Part shown: positions 24,301 to 36,846 of the stretch, one piece after another | How the letters are laid out: every line of letters begins with the position of its first letter | Position numbering within the stretch: position 1 is the first letter of the stretch | Source: Branchiostoma floridae | Lineage: Eukaryota; Chordata; Leptocardii; Amphioxiformes; Branchiostomatidae | Length of the DNA: 64,000 nucleotides | NCBI RefSeq assembly: GCF_000003815.2 | Contig: NC_049991.1 | Span: 15,270,202 to 15,334,201, forward strand | Direction: 5' to 3' | The notes under the pieces: model-generated | Databases searched by the model: none | What the model was told of the DNA's origin: nothing | What the model saw: only the letters and a program-made list of their open reading frames with translations | Translations under genes and position numbers: made by a program

Positions 24301-24404
24301 TCCGTCACGGCATGGTGGACGGCTTCAGGTTCATCCTCATCACCAGCATGGCCTCCCCATCTCCCGAACTCATGCAGAGGATGTACGTCATCAGGGTGCA
24401 GTAA
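21320..24404 (+). CDS. Small protein resembling the IQANK1 C-terminal domain
   Basis: Exons: 21320-21458 (MPPKKPVVKAG, Lys/Ala/Pro-rich), 22465 to about 22600 (KPEEPKEIPEVKIVLKQLID), 22799-22952 (DRWPLVIDESDRVSTFLRYQ), 23586-23714 (FGKPVVLDMMDTHMFH) and 24242-24404 (DGFRFILITSMASPSPELMQ, stop). The last three junctions are GT-AG and in phase. The 3' end of exon 2 is uncertain: GTACGA at about 22570 is out of phase with exon 3, and GTATGT near 22608 fits but adds atypical residues. From memory the domain (PLVID...STFLRY, FGKP, FRFxLIT) is like the C-terminal, P-loop-related part of IQANK1-type proteins. No IQ motif or ankyrin repeat is present here, so it may be a stand-alone version. Function is unknown. 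The N-terminal tail is basic and disordered. Confidence 0.65.
22999..23137 (-). repeat. SINE-like repeat R2, copy A
   Basis: About 135 bp homologous to 19688-19826, in the same orientation. In the minus reading it follows the tRNA-Glu by about 57 bases, so either a tRNA gene landed next to a repeat or the pair is one tRNA-headed SINE. Confidence 0.7.
23181..23187 (-). terminator. Pol III terminator of tRNA-Glu
   Basis: A run of seven T on the minus strand, starting 7 bases past the tRNA 3' end. This is the usual position and form of an RNA polymerase III stop signal and supports a transcribable tRNA gene. Confidence 0.75.
23194..23265 (-). tRNA. tRNA-Glu (anticodon UUC)
   Basis: The 72-nt minus-strand sequence begins TCCCATGTGGTCTAGTGG and ends GGTTCGATTCCCGGCATGGGA (last base A, no CCA). 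The 7-bp acceptor stem TCCCATG/CATGGGA is perfect, and the D arm carries the eukaryotic A box. The anticodon stem-loop TTGTGG-CTTTCAC-CCACAA presents TTC, and the T arm carries an exact B box GGTTCGATTCC. It lies in an intron of the IQANK1-like gene on the opposite strand. The structure is intact, so it could be functional. It could also be the head of a very young SINE. Confidence 0.93.
24113..24192 (-). repeat. Interspersed repeat R1, copy 2
   Basis: The reverse complement reads ACAAACTCTGCTGTC, GGAGGCCGG, TTGGATGTTGGGCAGGCTGC and TATAAGC, matching the block order of 3386-3482. It ends about 50 bp before the last exon of the IQANK1-like gene. Confidence 0.7.
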
Positions 24405-25200
24405 TCCGACGTCTCACCCTCCTGCCTATGTGTGGAGGAATACTTGATTTTTAACCTCCTTGGTATACCAACCCCATAAAATCGGTGTGCGCTAATGAAC
24501 TGGACGGGTAGGCAACGGCTCTGCTCCGTAGCGAAACATGCGAATCCTCGATGGTAGAAAATCTACATTGTAACAAGGCTAACTGTTCGGAAGATCATGA
24601 TATATGTTCACGATAAATGTGATGTGTTATATAGTGCTTTTTTTTCCATTTACCAAAACAAAAGTGCAATGAACACGCACAAGTCAAACGAAACTTGGAA
24701 TACAGCACACACTGACTCTAATGACTGTGTATATACGACGGTCGATGGCTACAGAAAAAGACAAGTAAATGATTTCACTTCTAATAGCCGCGAGATTATT
24801 CACTGCTACGCTGTCGTTTAGTATAACTAACCACACTGGTTCCATGAAAAGCATGCAGCCACATTCAAGAATACCAAGGGCTATTTGGGATTATACAGTT
24901 AACGTTAGTGTCCAATCAAGGACCTTTGCTACAATGGAGATGTTTATAAGTAACGTAACCATTCTTCATTAAACACGTTTATAACTTGACTTTTTGTCGT
25001 GATACTTTTGATCCTTTTCTGTGCCTCATGGTGAAACTTAGCAAGTTGAACTCAATATTCTATGTCAAAAAGAAAATCGTAAGTCCCTAAGACCCCTTAT
25101 CAGCGATAACAATCAGCTCTCCTTGCTTGAGTACCCTTGAGAATTAGCCAGTCAACGGTTTGTAGCAGACGACAAAGTGGCCACACCCCTTTCCGTTTGC
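24405..25200. other. 3' flank of IQANK1-like gene and intergenic spacer
   Basis: Holds the 3' UTR, including one AACCTCCTTGG motif 48 bp past the stop and a possible ATTAAA signal at about 24970. No further gene is seen. Confidence 0.45.
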
Positions 25201-25217
25201 CATAATCCTCATTTGAG

Positions 25218-25286
25218 TTTCCCGCCATTTGCCGTTTCATTTTTGGCCAATCAGAGAAGAGAACGGACGCTTGTTTGTCACGTGAC
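25218..25286 (+). promoter_or_regulatory. CCNF promoter elements: E2F-like, CCAAT, E-box
   Basis: TTTCCCGCC at 25218-25226 matches the E2F/DP consensus. GGCCAATCAG at 25245-25254 is a CCAAT (NF-Y) box. GTCACGTGAC at 25277-25286 is a palindromic E-box. They lie 130-190 bp before the first cyclin F codon. Cyclin F is a G2-peaking cell-cycle gene, and E2F plus NF-Y control fits that, as inference. TTTGAG at about 25308 is a weak CHR-like match. Confidence 0.55.
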
Positions 25287-25410
25287 GACGCGGCCAGCTG
25301 ATTTCAGTTTGAGCGGTCATTTCGAGACGAACAGTAGCAAGTAGCAGACATCGCGCACATTTAGTAGTAATTCTTGCATATCTACAGCCTCAAACTCTCA
25401 GGGAATAGTC

Positions 25411-28400
25411 ATGAAAGGTAGGTTATCACTTTTCTTATCATCTTTGTCACAATTCTGCACCGGGAGAGCTAAATAAAGCACAATCGTGAGATTTTGGAGG
25501 GAACTTTAAACGGCAACATGCTTGGGGCGCTGTGGGAGGGCGAAATTCCGATGCATGTAGCAGTTTCCACTTTTCAGTAGTAACGGCTAATTGGTTTCAG
25601 TACGACTAAATGGATATTTTCGAAGCCTACTAAGTAAAATATATATCTAAGATCCATTAGTATTTTTGTGATATGTGGTGTGTGTGTAGATTGTTTGACC
25701 CTGGCCTGGGCAGGGCGGGTAGGTCTTGCCGCGCGCGCCAGTCGTATGTAATTTTGGGTCGTAATCTGGGACAAGTTTTCTGACCAACGACCGGCAAAAT
25801 CACCTAGAACATTCTTATAGCTCCAGAAGACACTGTGTGTGTGTGCGTACAGTTGATCGCGTTGTGTTTGGTGATAAATTCAGGCAACTTGTTACTTTGT
25901 TGCACTGTAAACAGAGTAACGTGTCTTGCGAGGCAGTGCCAAGAAAACCTTAGCCGAGGATAATTATGCGCACGCCCGCCTCAAAATGACTGTTATTTTC
26001 TGTACAATCAAGTAGGCGTTGAGGTCACGTATATGTCCTCACTTAACGGATGCTCACGTTGTTGTGTAAAAGCTATAAGGTCACAGAAAACTGTCCGGAC
26101 TAAGTAGCTGCGTGTCCTTGAATGGCGTCAAGCGTCCCCGGACGGACGACCGTTACGCTGGCCGGTAAACCGCAGCCCAACCGACGCGCGCCGCCGGCGA
26201 ATGCCGCAGTGTTTGGTTTCCTGATTATTTTCCAACCGTTACTTTTATCCCGCGAACGAAAGATAAATTTGTGATTGAGATTATAACGTCTTCCAATCGT
26301 TTATGAACATTCGTTTTATTTTTCGAGCCGTTTTGGAAATTGTTTTGTTTCAAACTTATCGTTTGTTTTGAAATGCAAATTACTGAAATCGACGTTATGT
26401 CGTCTGCACATCGTTTTAGGAGTTCAGGACGAGGTAAAGACTATTGCCATAGGATCGAAATCTTTGTTTTCAACACTATCTTTCAGATTGGAGCCTTACA
26501 CACCAAATTTTGGCTGTTCAGGAATTATTTTCATATACTATGACTTTTGTTTCCACTGGTATCAGTGTTTGTACAGGTGGCCATCGACACTGATACTTTT
26601 GTTCAATGTAATGTCTCATTTTTCTGCAAATGTTTTCTAAGAAAATGGACAGACAATATAAGTCGATTCTGTCCAATTGTTATTAGAGAAAATCAAATAA
26701 TTTTTTTCTCAAGAAATTCAAATAACAGGTACATTTACTCAGTATAAAGTACACTAATCTGAAAATTGGGTTAATAAACTTTATTTAATATAAGAATATG
26801 ATACTATATGATAATATAAGATTACAAAGTAAGATATCGACAACTACTATAGAGGATCAGGTTCAGGTCCGGACCTGAACCTAAACCTCTGGACTCGGAC
26901 CTGGACTCGAACCTGATCAAGCCAAAAGGTATCCAGCCCTAGTTGAAATCCTTCAAACAAGTTTTTTTTTTTAATTGTGGTGTGATGTTTTCTATATTAC
27001 AGTTTATAAGGGACAATCTCTTGTTTTGTATTTTCCCATCTTTTTGGAAGTATTCTCAAAAATACTTAATCTTATATTGACTGACTTTTAGGACCAGGCA
27101 GACAGTAAATCCATAGCCTCTTAGCCCTTATTCAACCTCCTTGGTCTTAGTTGAAATATTTCTAGAATCATCATCAGATTTATCCTCAGGTGACCCCATC
27201 CCATGTCCAGCCTGGCCCAGAACAAGCTGTGGGGGCCATCACAACATAGGCTCGTGCGAACCAGAGCAATGGGTGTGATAATTTTAGTAATGGCCATCAT
27301 TGTTTATCCTTTTGCAGTAGAAAACCAGATGACTAGAAGGAGAACATGCCGTCGCTGCAAATCTGTGTACAAGCAATGCAAGCCCAGCGTGAGGAAAGCC
27401 CCCGACATCTGGGCACTCCCGGAAGAACTGCAACTCCTCATGCTTAGGTACCTCCCAGCAAAGGACCTTGCCAATATGAGACTGGTAAGACTTGTTTTGA
27501 AAGAGAGATGTAAACATCCACTTCACATACACCTGGATATGCAGTTAGAGATGCCTTACAAAAAACTACTCGCTTTATATGTGACATGTTTCCATCTGTA
27601 TGTTGAATACTAGTAGAGAAAGCAAGTTTCAGATAGTGTTAGTCAAGAAAAGAGCAAGTCTAGTATGGCCAGAGGAATCAACTACTGTATCCAAGGCATG
27701 GACTACAAAGCAAATACACTGAGCATCAAGTTTCTGTGTTTTTGGCGCTTAGATGGCTGGTGTTATAGCTAGAAGGAGTTGGTGAGATACGGTCATTGTG
27801 TAATTGTCAGTAACCTGACCTCAAACAAAATATCCGGCGTGCAGTCGGCACACAAGGTCTAATGTTATTCAAATCACTGCTAACGACTTTTCAATGTGCG
27901 CCAAGTAAAGTTGTAGGGAATGACTATACAGTATACATCTGATAGCTTTCCAAATAAGAAGTTTGGACCAAATGTCAAGAGGGGTTTAAGAGGTGCAAAG
28001 ATTTTGTTTGTTTGACAACTGAGTGTGCCTTGAGTACTCAGTCTAGGTCAAATTTGGTGACCTCTGGTACCAAGGTTCAAGTTTGTTCAACCTGTTTATG
28101 AAAAGAATTTGTATACAAGCACTATCAAAAGAGTTTCAACACCACTGTAACTGTGCATAACATAGCATTGTGTACAGTACCCAACATACACAGAACTCAG
28201 TTAGCAAAGTCAAACAAAGATCCTTTTGGTATGGTGAAAAAAACGTGACAGCAAGGAATTTCAATTCATAAATTCAGCCTCCTTGTTGAAATTACATTGT
28301 AACTTACACATGTGCTGTGATTTTCAATGGCAGGTCCACTCAAGCTTCAAGCAGCTAGTAGACAACAACCCTACGCTATGGGTGAACACTAACTTTGGGG

Positions 28401-31400
28401 GCATCTGGCCCAGTCCAGCCAATGTGGAACAGCTGAAAAAGTGAGTATGTGAAGGAAATGTGTAGAGGAAGGTACTAAGATAAAGCTCCTTGGTATTATT
28501 ATATATAGCAGACTTCATTTTAGAAAGGATTAAGGGAAGATTGCTGACCTTTTAAAACATGAAAGGACCGAGTATTTCATCCCATTTCTGTTATACTCTA
28601 TTTCTGTGCGTTGATATTTTTGGGGCATTTTTATAAGTGTTAAAAACTTTGTTGAATGTTATAACCAATGGCAATTGTAGTCATCTGCTGTCCGTGGACA
28701 AGAATGACATACATTTTCTCCCTACTTCAGAATTGCAGAATACGGAAACCTGGAGCTACTTATCAAGTTGGGAGTGGCCTATCTGTACAATGAAGGATGT
28801 GAGTAATCTATACGTCTGTATATAATGTATACTTATAGACTGCTTTTTCGTTTGCAAGATTTCGTTTGTAAAATTTACTGTCTTGCAAAAAAGTAGCAAA
28901 ACTTAAAACAGATACTGGTGTAAGCATGATATTTGTACCCTATTAATGATTTTTTTATGAGAGGGAGACAAAATAATATAAGAAATAATTCATACTTGAC
29001 AAGCAAGTGTTCCTCTGCAATTCATGTACTTGCCAGATTTTTGAACACTTTCTACCTTACACACTTTAGTAAAACAATAAATTTTCCTTTCTTTCAGTTC
29101 CCGAAATCGAGGGTGAGCAGGCGAGCAGGAACGGTGTCCGTGCAGCCGAGTTCTTCATGAAGTCAGAGGAGCTGGTCCGAGCGGCAGGCACCCCACCCTT
29201 CACCTGGCTCTTCATCCGGCCTCCATGGACCACGACCGGCACCTGCTGCAAGTCACTCGCTTTCAAGACTATCAAGGACCAGGCAGCTAGCTCAGAGGTA
29301 TGTGGTTCTGATGGCAACGACCAGTGGAACACTGATGCTGTTTGGATGATGAAAAGATCTTTTGGATTTCAAACCACCTGTATTTTACTATTTTTAGTCG
29401 CCACACAAGTAACATGTAAAGTAACATGATAACAAATATCCAAATTATTACTATGAATAACATGTGAACGTTGTTTTATTGACATTTATTGTATTAACTT
29501 TGTTTCTTTTTTCTTCAGAATACCAGTCCAGCCTTGCCATTCTGCATAGCCAAAGCACAAGGACTCTTTGATGTAAGTTGTCCATTTTACAATTATACAG
29601 TTGTTAGTTGGTCTTCTCTGCTCATGCTTAATAAGAGAACAAACCTTCATTGTAGAAGAAAATAGAAAACATAGAAACCCCTAGAGTACAGTCTCAGCAG
29701 TTTTCTTGAATACATGGTGTATATTTCTGTTTGTGATTACAAGTATGTTGCCAGCTGAATAGATTGAAATCAACAGATTGATCCTCCTGTTTGTGCGTTA
29801 GGACGAGGAAGAGCGGTCAGAGGCAATCAAATGGTTTGAGAAGTCAGCCAACATGGGATCTGAGTATGCCACCTTTACTATGTGGGAGCTCAGGCACAAG
29901 GACCAGGTGAGTTGTGCTTTGTTAAAGCAGACTCTTGAAAGTATGCACAAAGCATGCTTTTCAAGTACCAATTTTTTCATCATGATACACAGTACTTTTT
30001 TAACAGTGCTGATAAGGTATAATATGAGAAAGGAACACATGTATCATCTGAAAATGGCATCAAAATTCATTTATCAATCTTTGGAACATTGATTACCAAG
30101 AGGGTCCAGAGAACATGGCAAAGATTGGTACTTGGTAGAAGAGTTACGTAACAGATTCAACTTCAGAAATTGATCAATAATCATATGTAAACTTCAGAAT
30201 CATCCGATTGCCAAGCCCTGCACTTCACATCCAAGACAGGTTAATGCTGTCAGGGTTACTTAGTGCGCTACTTTACAAACATTGACTTATAGGAAAAGAC
30301 ACTTTCTGAAGTCTGGTTCTCTCTCCCACAGATGATCGAGCCTGTAGGTAGCAGACATGCTGTTAGACTGCTACGAGAGATTACTGCTTCTGGCTCCTGG
30401 CAGGCACAGGTGAGGACTGATCTCATATCTTTTCAAGCTAACCGTGTATTTCAAAAATATTCACAGCATGTACAGAAATGAAGATCAAGTAGCCTCCACA
30501 TTAGTCTCTATGATTAAGCTTTTTTCTGATGGCATATCAGTTCTATTGCATTAAATTCTAAGTAAACAACCCTAACTACAAGTCCACCATTCAATGAATT
30601 ACATCAGGAATTTTTGTCCTCTGTTTTCGTTTCCTGTTTCACAGCTGGAACTGTGCAATGGATATGCCAAGGGTCTGTACGGCGGTGTGTGCGCTGCGCA
30701 GGCGGCTGAGGTGGTCAGACAGTTCGTGCTGTCCTCCCAGCCCTCCTACAGCCACAGGATCTTCGAGATTCAGAAAGGCATGAACAACATCATGAGGTAG
30801 GAGCCAGGCATGTTTCTGTGTTCTGTAGCATGATGTTATTCATCGGCACAATTTAGAAGTAGGAAACAAAAAAATATGCATACCCATGCCAGCTGATAAA
30901 ACTCAGTTTCTGCCCCCCTGACAGTGTAAAAAGTGCCAAGTTCATACAGTCTAACTATGTTGGAATAATGATGGTTTTGTTTAGACACCTATTAAGTTGA
31001 GTGCAGATCTATATTTTAACTTTTGTTATTGTTATTTACACTGTAAAGTAGTAATAGTAGTTTCAATCAAAAAAATGTAGATAAAATGTGGAAAGTGCTG
31101 GCAGAGACCAATATGATCTGCATGTGGTCTTCCCTTGTCTAGTGTACCAAAATATCAATTGACAACAATTGCCACAGATGATAAAAGAGTCAATGATTGT
31201 ACACTGATGTTTCTGCCCACAGATTTATCTTGGTAGACTGGTTGGTGGAAGTTGCTTCCATGAAGGACTTCTCGACACAGGTGCTTCATGCGGCCGTGCG
31301 CTGCGTGGACCGTTACCTCATGACACACAAGACTCCGCGCTCCAAGCTGCAGTTGGTGGGGGTCGCTTCCATGGTGCTAGTAACACGGTACGACAACTGT

Positions 31401-34400
31401 CTGGTTTCATCTTCTGCACATTTCATACATATTGACTATATGACATTCAGGGCTCAAAATATTTTTTTGTATCCAAAATTGAAGCAGGGCACCTAATTTC
31501 TGACTGTGGGTGCACGGGTGCGCCTACATATTTGTTTGTTTGTTTGTTTTGTAAGTTGTAACATTAGCTCTCACATTGTGTCCTGTTTGTTTCCACCATA
31601 AATATCTTTTGTGCATCTATTCCCAAACATGAACTTTGAGTCATGTTTTATGTATGAATAGTCCTTGTTTCTTTTTCCAATGCAGTGGATAAGCATGGTT
31701 TCTTCTTGACTGGAATTAAGTCTGTCTATTATTTCCCCAGATATCTTGCCAAGGACATCCTGACAGTCCGTGAGGCCGTCTGGCTGACAGACAACACCTA
31801 CAAGTACGAGGATGTGGTCAGGATGATGGGGGAGCTGACGGCCACGCTTAGGGGAGAAATCAGGGTGAGTGTGAAACACGGAACCTTATGTTTATACCCT
31901 TGTACAAGTTGTAGTGCCTAGGTCCATGTATACATGTAGGGCAGGAAGTTTTCTTGCTGTTTCAGTATACGTAGGGGGGTGTATTCTGACAGGATGGGAT
32001 TGCTAGTCCTTCCCCTTAAATGTGCTCGAGGCGCCTCCTCAAATACAGGACCCCTATTTTACGTCCCTTCCAAAAGACGAGTCGAGCTTCAACAGTGATG
32101 CCTTCCATGGACTGAATTGGCATCTTCCGGTTCCCAATAATTGCTACATTCCCCCATTGAACCTTTAAAAGCCTCAAATTTTGAGCTACAGAAAATTCCT
32201 CACAAATCTAACAGCATTTGGTAAACGAAACCACTGTTGCTTTGGGGAAAAAAAACATTAAAAATGTCATAAACAATTTTTTTTCTCTTCAACCTTGTTT
32301 CTTGACACAGGCCCTGACCTCAGCAGACTACTTGGACCTGTTCTTCAAGCTGCAGTTGCTGGACCAGAGGACCAAGTGTCTGGCAGCCTACATCTGTGAC
32401 CTGGCCCTGCTGCAGACGGAGATCATGGGCACCTACAGTCCTGCCGTCATTGCTGCAAGTGCGCTGCTGCTAGCCAAGATGACTACCAACAAAGGTACCT
32501 AGCTTACATGCAAATGCCTAAGACATTGTATCTTCAAGATCTTAATAATCAGTAAGCCTGGTATACAACCTTTGGAAGTGGGCTAAATATAAGGACTACA
32601 TCAGATTCTCATGCCTGAAATAGAAGAAAGCAATTTCTCTAAGGAGGGGTTGCAGGGAGTTGTGCATGTATCTCATTTCCTGTTACATTATCAAGGTCTC
32701 AAATGGTTTCCTTTGCCTGCTAGATGCTGAACTATGGTCCAGTCACATGACACAGTTCACTGGCCTTCAGGTCGTGGACCTCCTGACCTGCACGCTTCAG
32801 GTCTACCACAAGTGGTGAGTGTCATAGATCTTTCCCTTCTACATGTACTGAACTCAATCAAGATTTTCTTTGCCTCTGACTACAATACAAACTGTAGCCA
32901 TGTTGTTTGTCTCTGTTCAATCATAAATTTAGTATTCAAGCATCAATATGCATTTCATCGTCTGCGGATACTACATGTAATACTTTCACAACATATAAGT
33001 GGTTGAACAATGAGACAGACATATGAGAAAGACAGTCTCTGCAACATAAGACACAACTTTGCATATAAAAAAGATATAGGCCTCGGTCTGCCTGAGTTGC
33101 AAAGTTCTTTTCTGTAGATCCACTTCGCCGATTTCCATAAATTCAGTCTAGCTTTTGATGTGTAAACATGCTAACGTTGATCACCCCTCTTTCAGTTTGT
33201 GCCAACCCCCGCCACGGGATCACCACAATAACCCCCTGACCGCGGTCAGGCAGCACTACGGCGACGAGCGCTTCTGCAAGGTCAGCGAGATCGAGCTCCT
33301 CAGCAACAACGAGCTGATAGCAAGGCTGGGATTGGACAGCAATGTTGCAGCAGAGCCAATCACGGCTGACTTTGCAAACCAGAAGTTGAACATAGACATC
33401 CTGGGATCCTCTCCAAGACCAGTCAAGAGTGCAAGGTGGGTAGATTTACATCATCAACAAGCAAGAAGAAACTGAGTTAAGTTTGCACAGATTATCTAAA
33501 GCATGAACATTTTGGGGTTAGCAAAGACTGACCCATCTTCGAAAAAGTTCTTTTGTTTTAAACACAGAAAAAGAATGAATGCTTGGACCAGGTTTTCATA
33601 TATATATTTAGTCAACTTTTGGCAACCTTCTGCGATGCCTGAATTGAGCTCATATTCTACTCTACTGTTTACAGTTGCACTGGTAATATGAAACTGACAT
33701 TTTTGTTCCTTCTATCAGACCCTGCCCTGACCAAGAGGCAGACCGCAGCACCATGGTGACGCCCATCATGGAACTGTCCATGGACAACTCTGGGTACGAG
33801 GGAGACATGGAGAGTGAGGGAGAATACCTGGGTAAGGAACACTGCTGTGCTAGTAGCTCCAATGTTAACAAGAATTGATAAGCATAAGTCCATGATGAGA
33901 GACATAGCATATATAATGTAATGAATATGGTTGGAGAACAGGTTCAGTCCAGTTTTCTGCATGAAGTCCTGTAGTTATCATGAATTCCATGATGTACTGA
34001 TTGAACAGACATACAAGGGCATTTTGGCAACCATCTGTCACCTTCCTCACACAGGGCAATGCTAACTAGTTCTACTTCGCACTGCAGCTAGTTATTGCTG
34101 CAGTTACCAATAGATGCATGGTTGTGAATAAAGAACTTTGATACTGGGTTCTGATCTATACTGCATGAGAAATTGTCACTTAAACCGAGCCTTGTTTTGT
34201 TTTGTCCCATCTGTAGACATGTCCGATGAGGAAATGAGTGAAGATGACCACGGAGAAGACGAGGTGTGCACCTGCTGCTCAGCAAGTGCCTCATCTGACA
34301 ACGCTTCTGATTGGCTGGATGTCATCAGCCCCACCGCAGCTAACAAACCATTGTTCAGGACACAGATCGCTGTTGACCAATCCATGACCAGTATGGACGT

Positions 34401-34716
34401 CTCCATGGAGACCCCCAGTCAGTTTCTCCAGGACTTTAACTCCTTTGACATTGAGGGTGCTAGTAACAGCTCTGGGGTGTACCATGATGAAATGGGGGAG
34501 GCGACGGCCAAAGTTTTCCAGCCACTGTCTAAGGGCATGAGGAACATCACGATACGTGCGCGCCGCAGGGCCAGCTCTCCCGAGTCGTCGAGTCCATGTT
34601 CAAGTGCATGCTCCAGCCCCAGAGCGCCTCTACGGGCCCTACAGAACATCAGCCAGGATGTTGCCAATGCAGTTCTACCTCAGAAGAAATCAGTCAAGAG
34701 AAAGGAGTGTGCTTGA
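25411..34716 (+). CDS. CCNF: Cyclin F (F-box and cyclin-box protein, SCF substrate receptor)
   Basis: Sixteen coding exons, all GT-AG and in phase: 25411-25417, 27318-27484, 28334-28440, 28731-28798, 29098-29297, 29519-29572, 29802-29906, 30332-30409, 30645-30796, 31223-31387, 31741-31864, 32311-32494, 32724-32814, 33196-33435, 33719-33831, 34217-34716. The product is 784 aa (human 786). A basic start (MTRRRTCRRC) precedes the F-box at about 33-75 (WALPEELQLLMLRYLP), which recruits SKP1. Sel1-like helical repeats follow (GVAYLYNEG, WLFIRPPW). The cyclin N box runs from about 290, with MRFILVDWLVEVASMKDF, the equivalent of the MRYIL hydrophobic patch that binds RxL substrates, and EAVWLTDNTYKYEDVVRMMG. 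The C-terminal cyclin fold ends near 530. The acidic tail contains YEGDMESEGEY, a D-box-like RAPLRALQN at 754-762 and a basic end KKSVKRK. It acts in SCF ubiquitin ligases in G2. The first coding exon holds only two codons and one base. Confidence 0.96.
26859..26926. repeat. Palindromic ACCTG-rich repeat, copy 2
   Basis: In CCNF intron 1. It shares the 20-base self-complementary core with 1251-1332, then diverges into GGACTCGGACCTGGACTCGA units. Confidence 0.7.
34024..34100. repeat. Interspersed repeat R3, copy 1
   Basis: Shares ATCTGTCACCTTCCTCA, GGGCAAT and GCACTGCAGCTAG in order with 42575-42625 in YARS2. Lies in the last intron of CCNF. Confidence 0.55.
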
Positions 34717-36846
34717 CTTGAGCTCTGAGGAAAATGTTTCAGATACTGTGTAGGCCAGCAAATAACTGCCATGTGTGATAGAACAGTAGTTGTGTTTGGC
34801 ATCATGATCTGCATGCAATACCATTTGTAGATGTGTTTTGAGAGGCTGAAGTTTTCTGCCAAAAAGTTGACAGTTGTAGCTATAAGAAAACTTAGGCCTT
34901 TGCAATACATACATGTACAAGTAGAACTGTATCCCAGGCAATAGTGAAGGCTTTGTTTTCAATACAGCATCTAGGCAGTAGTTCTCAATGTTACAGACTC
35001 TGTGCCATACTTTTGTTTGGCTGCTAGTGTTACTATCCATGTTTCTTTGTGAATTCTGGCAGCTTTCATTTGTACCAGTACATATATTCCAGATTACATT
35101 CTATGGTCTTTCAATACTCATGGTGATGGCAGCTGTCTTAAACTCCAATTGTATATGTCTATATCGATAGACTTGAATAATACAAATATTTCATTCAATA
35201 CCAAAGTTTTTCTTCACATGTCTTGTCATGTGAGATATCAGTAGGTTGTGATTGATGATCTGCAAATTCATTGTGGATACTTTTTGCAAGGAAATATACA
35301 AGAATGCAGAGCTTGAGGTTGTCATTTAGATTATTGTGACAAATATGCTACTAATGGTATCCTTTGATGTAAGCAAGCTACAAAAGTTTAATATGATTAT
35401 GTGTGTTGTTGAGAGAAATCTAATCACAACACAAAGCAAGGTGGAAAATGATTTTGATAATTGAAAAAGCCAAACAAAAAGATGTACCAATATTTAACAT
35501 ATCTTCAGCTAAAATGACTTTCAGTAGATTTACTGACATCAATAAGGCAGTACATAGACTTGGACTGAATTCATAAAGTACCAAATGAAGTTGGTCATGT
35601 GTAGTTTGTATCTGACATTTATGGTGCTCGAAAACACTTTGGTGCAATGTCAGGATTTGATATCATTTATATTGTGTAGAAGGACATGACAATGAATTTT
35701 CATTTGTGACTATCAAATATGCAGTTTCTAAGAATTGAACTGTCACAATATTCTTAAGGTATACTTATCAGGGCTGTCCACACTTTTTTCCCCATAATTT
35801 GTACATATTTTGTTAACCCTTTTGGTCTAGATATAGGATATTGATAATTTTGAATTCTCGTTTCCAAGTCAGACTTGCTATTTGTTACAATGTGATGAAT
35901 GTATATTGTTACCCTTGGCAATGCTGTCTTATGGTGTAACCAACATAGTTTGGTGTGTGAGTTAAACAAGACTAGCCCAGCCTATATTAGGAGAGAAACT
36001 TATATACTTGCAAAGCAGACATAGGCTTTAGATGACTAGATCTATGTAAAAATGTTTCCATAGAGAACGATAGCTTTGGTGCGATAGGTTGCATTAACAA
36101 TTTGCTGCTTGGCTAGTTGCATGCCACGCTGCTCTTTAGCAAGAAGCTTTGGTGCAATGAGGCAGGATACTTTGTGTCTCCAGCCTTGCCACGATATATT
36201 AATATGATCTTCACGTTTTGCACCCAGCTTTATTGTATATACAAGTCAGACATGCAGTTCTTCAAATAACATTCCAAGATATTCTCATAAGAATGGTAAG
36301 CATAAATCTGGTTATTTTCATGTAAACTTCAGGGAGAATCCAACCTATTTTTGTACGCTCCATATCATCATTTGTACGTTCCACACCGTTTTCTATTAAA
36401 TGGAATTTCTTGTACCCTTTTTTCCAGTGTATACTTTATTCCAACTGTTGGGCAAAACAACTTGTCAGATGTATAATTGTACATGTACCTCTGATAAGCA
36501 ATATGAAAAACCAATAATTTTGTAACAATCAAAGTTACTTCACATGTATCGGAGGCTAATTATACAATTTGCACCTAAGCTATAAATATACTGAGCTGAC
36601 TTCATGTTGAACATTACTTCAAGGGAATGTAAACACATAGCAGTCATTTACAGGAACATACAAAAAACAAGCTCCAGGCTGATGCAACACTTTTTTTTGT
36701 TACAAAGTTCATGCCTGTCGTCGTAACTTAGGTGTAAGGTTGAAACATAAACGTTGACTTCAAGGCAAAAGCTGATAACAAAACATGATAAACATTATCA
36801 AAAAATACAACTGAATGTCAGCATGTTAAATGACAGCTCACTTTGG
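34717..36846. other. CCNF 3' UTR and intergenic spacer
   Basis: AT-rich, no exon found. The convergent LDAF1 gene may use the minus-strand AATAAA at about 36229 (+ strand tttatt). No strong plus-strand AATAAA was noted for CCNF in the first 1.5 kb, so its 3' end is open. Confidence 0.4.

Noticed and set aside
27203-27317. Upstream in-frame extension of cyclin F exon 2 with a hydrophobic start
   Set aside because: A strong acceptor (tttgcag) lies at 27311-27317 and the phase fits the ATGAAAG exon. The extension is read-through intron.
34176-34667. Antisense frames over the CCNF last exon
   Set aside because: The sense frame is clearly cyclin F, and the antisense frames carry no motif.
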